Shown here: positions 16,764 through 17,914 of the stretch, in pieces
How the letters are laid out: each line of letters begins with the position of its first letter
How positions within the stretch are numbered: the first letter of the stretch is position 1
NCBI GenBank assembly: GCA_036939755.1
Contig: JALLAZ010000273.1
Span: 1 to 17,914 of the forward strand
Length of the DNA: 17,914 bases
Source of the DNA: Stephanodiscus triporus
Lineage: Eukaryota > Bacillariophyta > Thalassiosirophyceae > Thalassiosirales > Thalassiosiraceae
Direction of reading: 5' to 3'
The notes under the pieces: generated by a model
Seen by the model: the letters and a program-made list of their open reading frames with translations, nothing else
Told to the model about the DNA's origin: nothing
Databases searched by the model: none
Translations under genes and position numbers: made by a program

Positions 16764-17403
16764 ATACAACGGCCATGGTATGTTTCTTTGGTAGGATCTT
16801 TGGTAGGAAAGATGTACTTATTGGACAGGCAATATCGAAATTAGAAATTAATTAGCTCTGTAGTGGAATGGTTCGCCGTGTCTGGCTTCTTGCGCCGTTG
16901 ACTTTCAACCTTGTAGCGGTGGGATGGATCAATATGTAATGTTTTTATGTGTATTGTAGAAAAATGGGTCGTGCTTAAACAGACTTATTGTGTGTGAGGT
17001 TTGCTATTTGTGTAGAGAGTATTGTCGAACTGTTTTATCGTCCTTTGTAGGCAGCTTCTGTCCATAGGTCGGATCACAAGCACAATTCACTGATTCGTCC
17101 TGGCATGTAGCGGAAAGAATCGTTTTACCCCCGCCCCCCCCCGCCCCATCTCTTGTCATGTTTTTTACCATGTAGCTTTCGCACCAGACCCCAGACTCGG
17201 TAGGAGGACCGCAACAGGTTGACACCCCCATTTCTCCGTGCATAGTATCCCCCGAACGTTTTCACCGCCGTCCCTTGCTCCGCTCCTCCTGGACGAGTTT
17301 TTTAGGTACTTCGATATTTTCATCGGTAGGCATCATCCCCGCCCGGCCGGCCGGGGTAAGTATGGACACATGGATCCTATATGGCGAGCGGCTTGCTCCC
17401 GAC
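16764..17403. other. Unassigned stretch with a short tandem repeat and a Cys-rich ORF
   Basis: TCTTTGGTAGGA occurs twice in perfect tandem (16785-16808). A minus-strand ORF at 17004-17243 encodes 79 residues with six Cys (CCGPPTESGVWC, then CQDESVNCAC) and a poly-Gly tract that comes from a long C run at 17128-17143. It has no recognisable family and could be chance or a 3' exon. Nothing else can be supported. Confidence 0.35.
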
Positions 17404-17721
17404 CTACCTCACGTCATCCTCCGTCTGAGGGACGGATGATCCCTCAGCCAATTCTTCCTTAAGAGGAGCGACAGAGGAGGACGAGGACGACGAGGATGCC
17501 TCCACTATCTTCTTCGCCGCGGCCTTCCTCCGTGCTCCACGTCTCGTGCCGCCGTCGAGCCCCGCCGTGCATCCCATGGCGATCGCACGATGGGCGAGGA
17601 ATACGTTCGCCTCGCGCAGCTGCCTCTCTTCGTCGTTCAGCTCCACTAAAGCCTCGGCCATGGAGGCGCATTCTCTTTGTATCCGCTCTAGCTCCGAGGG
17701 GGGGGGGGGAGGGTCGCTCAT
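17404..17721 (-). CDS. Possible small coiled-coil protein, 105 aa
   Basis: ORF starting MSDPPPPPSELERIQRECAS. The first 45 residues after poly-Pro are strongly helical with Leu/Ile heptad spacing (LERIQRE, then ALVELNDEERQLREANVFLA), suggesting a coiled coil. Next come a basic patch (RRGARRKAAAKK), an eight-Ser run and an acidic end. Near the stop, GAC|GTGAGG could be a phase-0 donor; an acceptor CCAG at 17292-17289 would add EERSKGRR and stop at 17262, but this is speculative. No family recognised. The region is GC-rich, so chance ORFs are common here. Confidence 0.4.
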   Translation of the reverse strand: MSDPPPPPSELERIQRECASMAEALVELNDEERQLREANVFLAHRAIAMGCTAGLDGGTRRGARRKAAAKKIVEASSSSSSSSVAPLKEELAEGSSVPQTEDDVR

Positions 17722-17914
17722 GATGTTTCGTTCTCACTCTCTCTGGAAAATCTCGTGTCTCGTGCGGCGCGCGGCGTTCGTTTTTTTTGTTTTTTTTTTT
17801 TTGGGACGTCTGTCAGAATGTGGTCACCTGGAGGATATGACTTTCCCCATAGCATCACGGATTTTGACACTTTTATATTGTCTCACGAAAAATTTCCAGC
17901 AAAATTGCGATATT
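17722..17914. other. Right-edge intergenic sequence with T-runs
   Basis: It contains long T-runs at about 17780-17802 broken by a single G, upstream of the minus-strand ORF. No other feature is supported. Confidence 0.4.

Noticed and set aside
1..17914. CRISPR array, prokaryotic defence cluster or operon
   Set aside because: There are no regularly spaced direct repeats. The genes have spliceosomal introns, and the Pol III tRNA and gene families are those of a eukaryotic nuclear genome.

Overview
The window looks like nuclear DNA of a photosynthetic stramenopile, most likely a diatom. Evidence: a DUF6824-type gene (a family expanded in diatoms), a predicted plastid pre-protein with an ER-signal-like leader ending before a Phe (SLA|F, similar to the ASAFAP motif), a plant-type vacuolar sorting receptor, short GT-AG introns (66-121 bp), intronless large genes and close gene spacing. 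I cannot name the species, and I see no bacterial, viral or CRISPR content.

Layout. Positions 1-2460 are gene-poor. A possible partial minus-strand ORF leaves the left edge, a cluster of inverted repeats lies at about 530-980, and 1691-2154 looks like a complete non-autonomous DNA transposon with matching termini, a 3-bp target duplication and strong internal palindromes. A single-exon minus-strand gene for a TANGO6/RTP1-like HEAT-repeat protein fills 2462-6727. Its start is 94 bp from a plus-strand tRNA-Phe(GAA) gene (6822-6894). Next is a GC-rich plus-strand vacuolar sorting receptor gene (7126-8863, one intron). It converges on a four-exon minus-strand DUF6824 gene (8967-10072). Pelota follows (10336-11672, minus, two exons), then a divergent three-exon gene for a plastid-targeted protein with two S1 domains (12014-13362). 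That gene converges on a MYND zinc-finger gene (13540-14223, minus). The MYND gene is divergent from a MATE-family transporter gene (14570-16444). Between those two sits a 167-bp fold-back element flanked by TA, ending 52 bp before the MATE start codon. A WW-like open frame begins at the MATE stop codon in the +1 frame. The right end (16764-17914) is mostly unassigned, with one possible coiled-coil ORF on the minus strand (17404-17721).

The genes are mainly housekeeping: RNA polymerase II assembly or secretion, vacuolar sorting, ribosome rescue, plastid RNA binding or translation, and transport. They do not form an obvious shared pathway. Splice junctions here were assigned by eye, from GT-AG borders, reading-frame continuity and family conservation across the junctions. 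The most interesting material is non-standard: the two transposon-like elements, the frame-shifted WW-like segment behind MATE, the 28-29-residue tandem repeats in the DUF6824 protein, the duplicated W-A-Y motif in the acidic tail of the S1 protein, and the plant-like YMPL tail of the sorting receptor.
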